This document shows, in pieces, positions 4,412-5,283 of a DNA stretch of 5,283 nucleotides (position 1 is the stretch's first letter; each line of letters begins with the position of its first letter). The translations under genes were made by a program, and so were the position numbers. Origin of the DNA: Planctomycetota bacterium (GTDB lineage Bacteria; Planctomycetota; Phycisphaerae; WQYP01); assembly GCA_021852245.1 (NCBI GenBank), contig JAJZNY010000440.1, forward strand, positions 1 through 5,283, read 5' to 3'. The notes under the pieces were generated by a model. The model had not been told where the DNA came from, did no database searches, and saw nothing but the letters and a program-made list of their open reading frames with translations.

Positions 4412-5283
4412 ATGAAATCAAGCCGACAACGATTCAAGGATTTCCTCGCCCGCGTCAAGAAGGGGCATCTGCGCGGCGACCGGCTTGTCGAGCCCGAGGC
4501 GGTGCGGGAATTTCAGCGTCCCATGGGGGGCGGCCGCCACATGCGCGGCAACTGGGGCCCGCCGCATCAATTCAAGTTTGCAAAGCAGAAACTGCTGAGT
4601 GAATATGCCCTGATGCTGCGGGGTTACTACGGGTCGGTGGCGGTATTGCTGCTGGTTGTGCTGGGCACCTCGCTGATTACCCTGAGCCCCGCCTTTGTGC
4701 TCAAACTTGCCATCGACGACGTGTTTGCAGGCAAGCCGCTGTCGATTGCACGGATGTTGCCTGCGGGCGGCCTGCGGGCCTGGATCACCGCATCACCCGA
4801 ACATGGACTCGCGACCCTGGCCATCGCGCTGATTATTGCCGAGATCATCGGCGTTTCCCTTTCATGGCTACGGGTGCTGGCGGTTCAACGACTGAATTAC
4901 AAACTGGCTGCCACACTCCGCCAGCGCCTCCACACCCATCTTTCCAAACTCTCGCTGTCGCAACTTGCCGATTTCCGTACCGGTGGCATTATCAGCCGGA
5001 TCATGTCGGATACCGATCAGATCGTCGGCGGCGTGCAGAACTCGATCATCACCCCCGCGGGTGCGGCTCTGCGGATGATCCTGATCCTGATCATTCTCAT
5101 CGTCACCAGCTGGCAGCTTTTTGTCGCCGCCGTGATTCTGATCCCACCGCTGATACTGGTTCACCTGCTGATTTTCCGTCGTCTGCGGCCGCTGTGGCGC
5201 AACATTCAGGACGACCGGAGCATGCTTTCGGCGCGGGTGAGCGACATGTATGCCGGGATCCGTGTGGTGCGCAGCTTTCGCCG
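4412..5283 (+). CDS. ABC exporter, transmembrane domain (3' end outside window)
   Basis: This is the N-terminal 290 residues of a type I ABC exporter (MsbA/multidrug-like). In such proteins a six-helix membrane domain is normally followed by a nucleotide-binding domain that would lie beyond the right edge. Hydrophobic segments are visible at about residues 74-98, 132-154, 216-235 and 236-255. Between them, FRTGGIISRIMSDTDQIVGG (188-207) is the typical intracellular loop (G.I.SR...D...I), and SARVSDMYAGIRVVRSF (273-289) is the family's usual cytoplasmic segment. The first 65 or so residues are basic, hydrophilic and rich in Gly, Arg and His: a cytoplasmic extension longer than in MsbA-type proteins. 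ATG 4412 is the first possible start, because TAA at 4406-4408 closes the frame just upstream. No Shine-Dalgarno is evident. It follows the flavin-reductase-like gene by 39 bases, so it may share its transcript. Substrate (lipid, drug or peptide) is unknown. Subfamily cannot be fixed without the ATPase half. Confidence 0.9.
   Translation, partial: MKSSRQRFKDFLARVKKGHLRGDRLVEPEAVREFQRPMGGGRHMRGNWGPPHQFKFAKQKLLSEYALMLRGYYGSVAVLLLVVLGTSLITLSPAFVLKLAIDDVFAGKPLSIARMLPAGGLRAWITASPEHGLATLAIALIIAEIIGVSLSWLRVLAVQRLNYKLAATLRQRLHTHLSKLSLSQLADFRTGGIISRIMSDTDQIVGGVQNSIITPAGAALRMILILIILIVTSWQLFVAAVILIPPLILVHLLIFRRLRPLWRNIQDDRSMLSARVSDMYAGIRVVRSFR

Overview
The window looks like a bacterial chromosome segment with moderately high GC. 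The combination of queA, a long PTPS-family protein, a flavin-reductase-like protein and an ABC exporter, together with CTCTGCG/CGCAGAG intergenic repeats, suggests a Planctomycetota (perhaps Phycisphaerae-like) or related environmental lineage. That placement rests on family resemblance from memory and is tentative. All supported genes are on the + strand.

Left part (1-1117) is a small accessory cluster in decay. It opens with a short Imm27-like immunity protein whose N-terminus appears cut off by one extra A in an A6 run. Next is a PIN-domain (VapC-like) toxin in which only the C-terminal half is recognisable, and which also carries a premature TAG before its last conserved motif. A short, apparently intact companion antitoxin follows, overlapping the toxin's ancestral 3' end. 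No toxin that the immunity protein could neutralise is visible here.

Middle part (1118-1708) is a non-coding stretch of about 590 bases. It holds two degenerate copies of a CTCTGCG...GCGGT / ACCGC...CGCAGAG-type inverted repeat and a perfect 14-bp palindrome.

Right part (1709-5283) is a run of housekeeping-type genes: queA (queuosine biosynthesis); a fused two-domain pyruvoyl/carboxy-tetrahydropterin synthase whose first domain has lost the zinc and catalytic residues; a small flavin-reductase-like FMN-binding protein 12 bases downstream with a clear ribosome binding site; and the transmembrane part of an ABC exporter that runs off the right edge. The PTPS and flavin-reductase genes look co-transcribed, and the ABC gene follows after only 39 bases. 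queA and the PTPS could both serve queuosine synthesis, but the PTPS active-site spacing (C-x5-HGH) is that of the animal-type 6-pyruvoyl-tetrahydropterin synthases rather than E. coli-type QueD, so its pathway is open.

I see no convincing new defence or mobile system. The most unusual items are the tandem PTPS with a dead first domain and a possible internal start, and the decayed toxin/immunity remnants.
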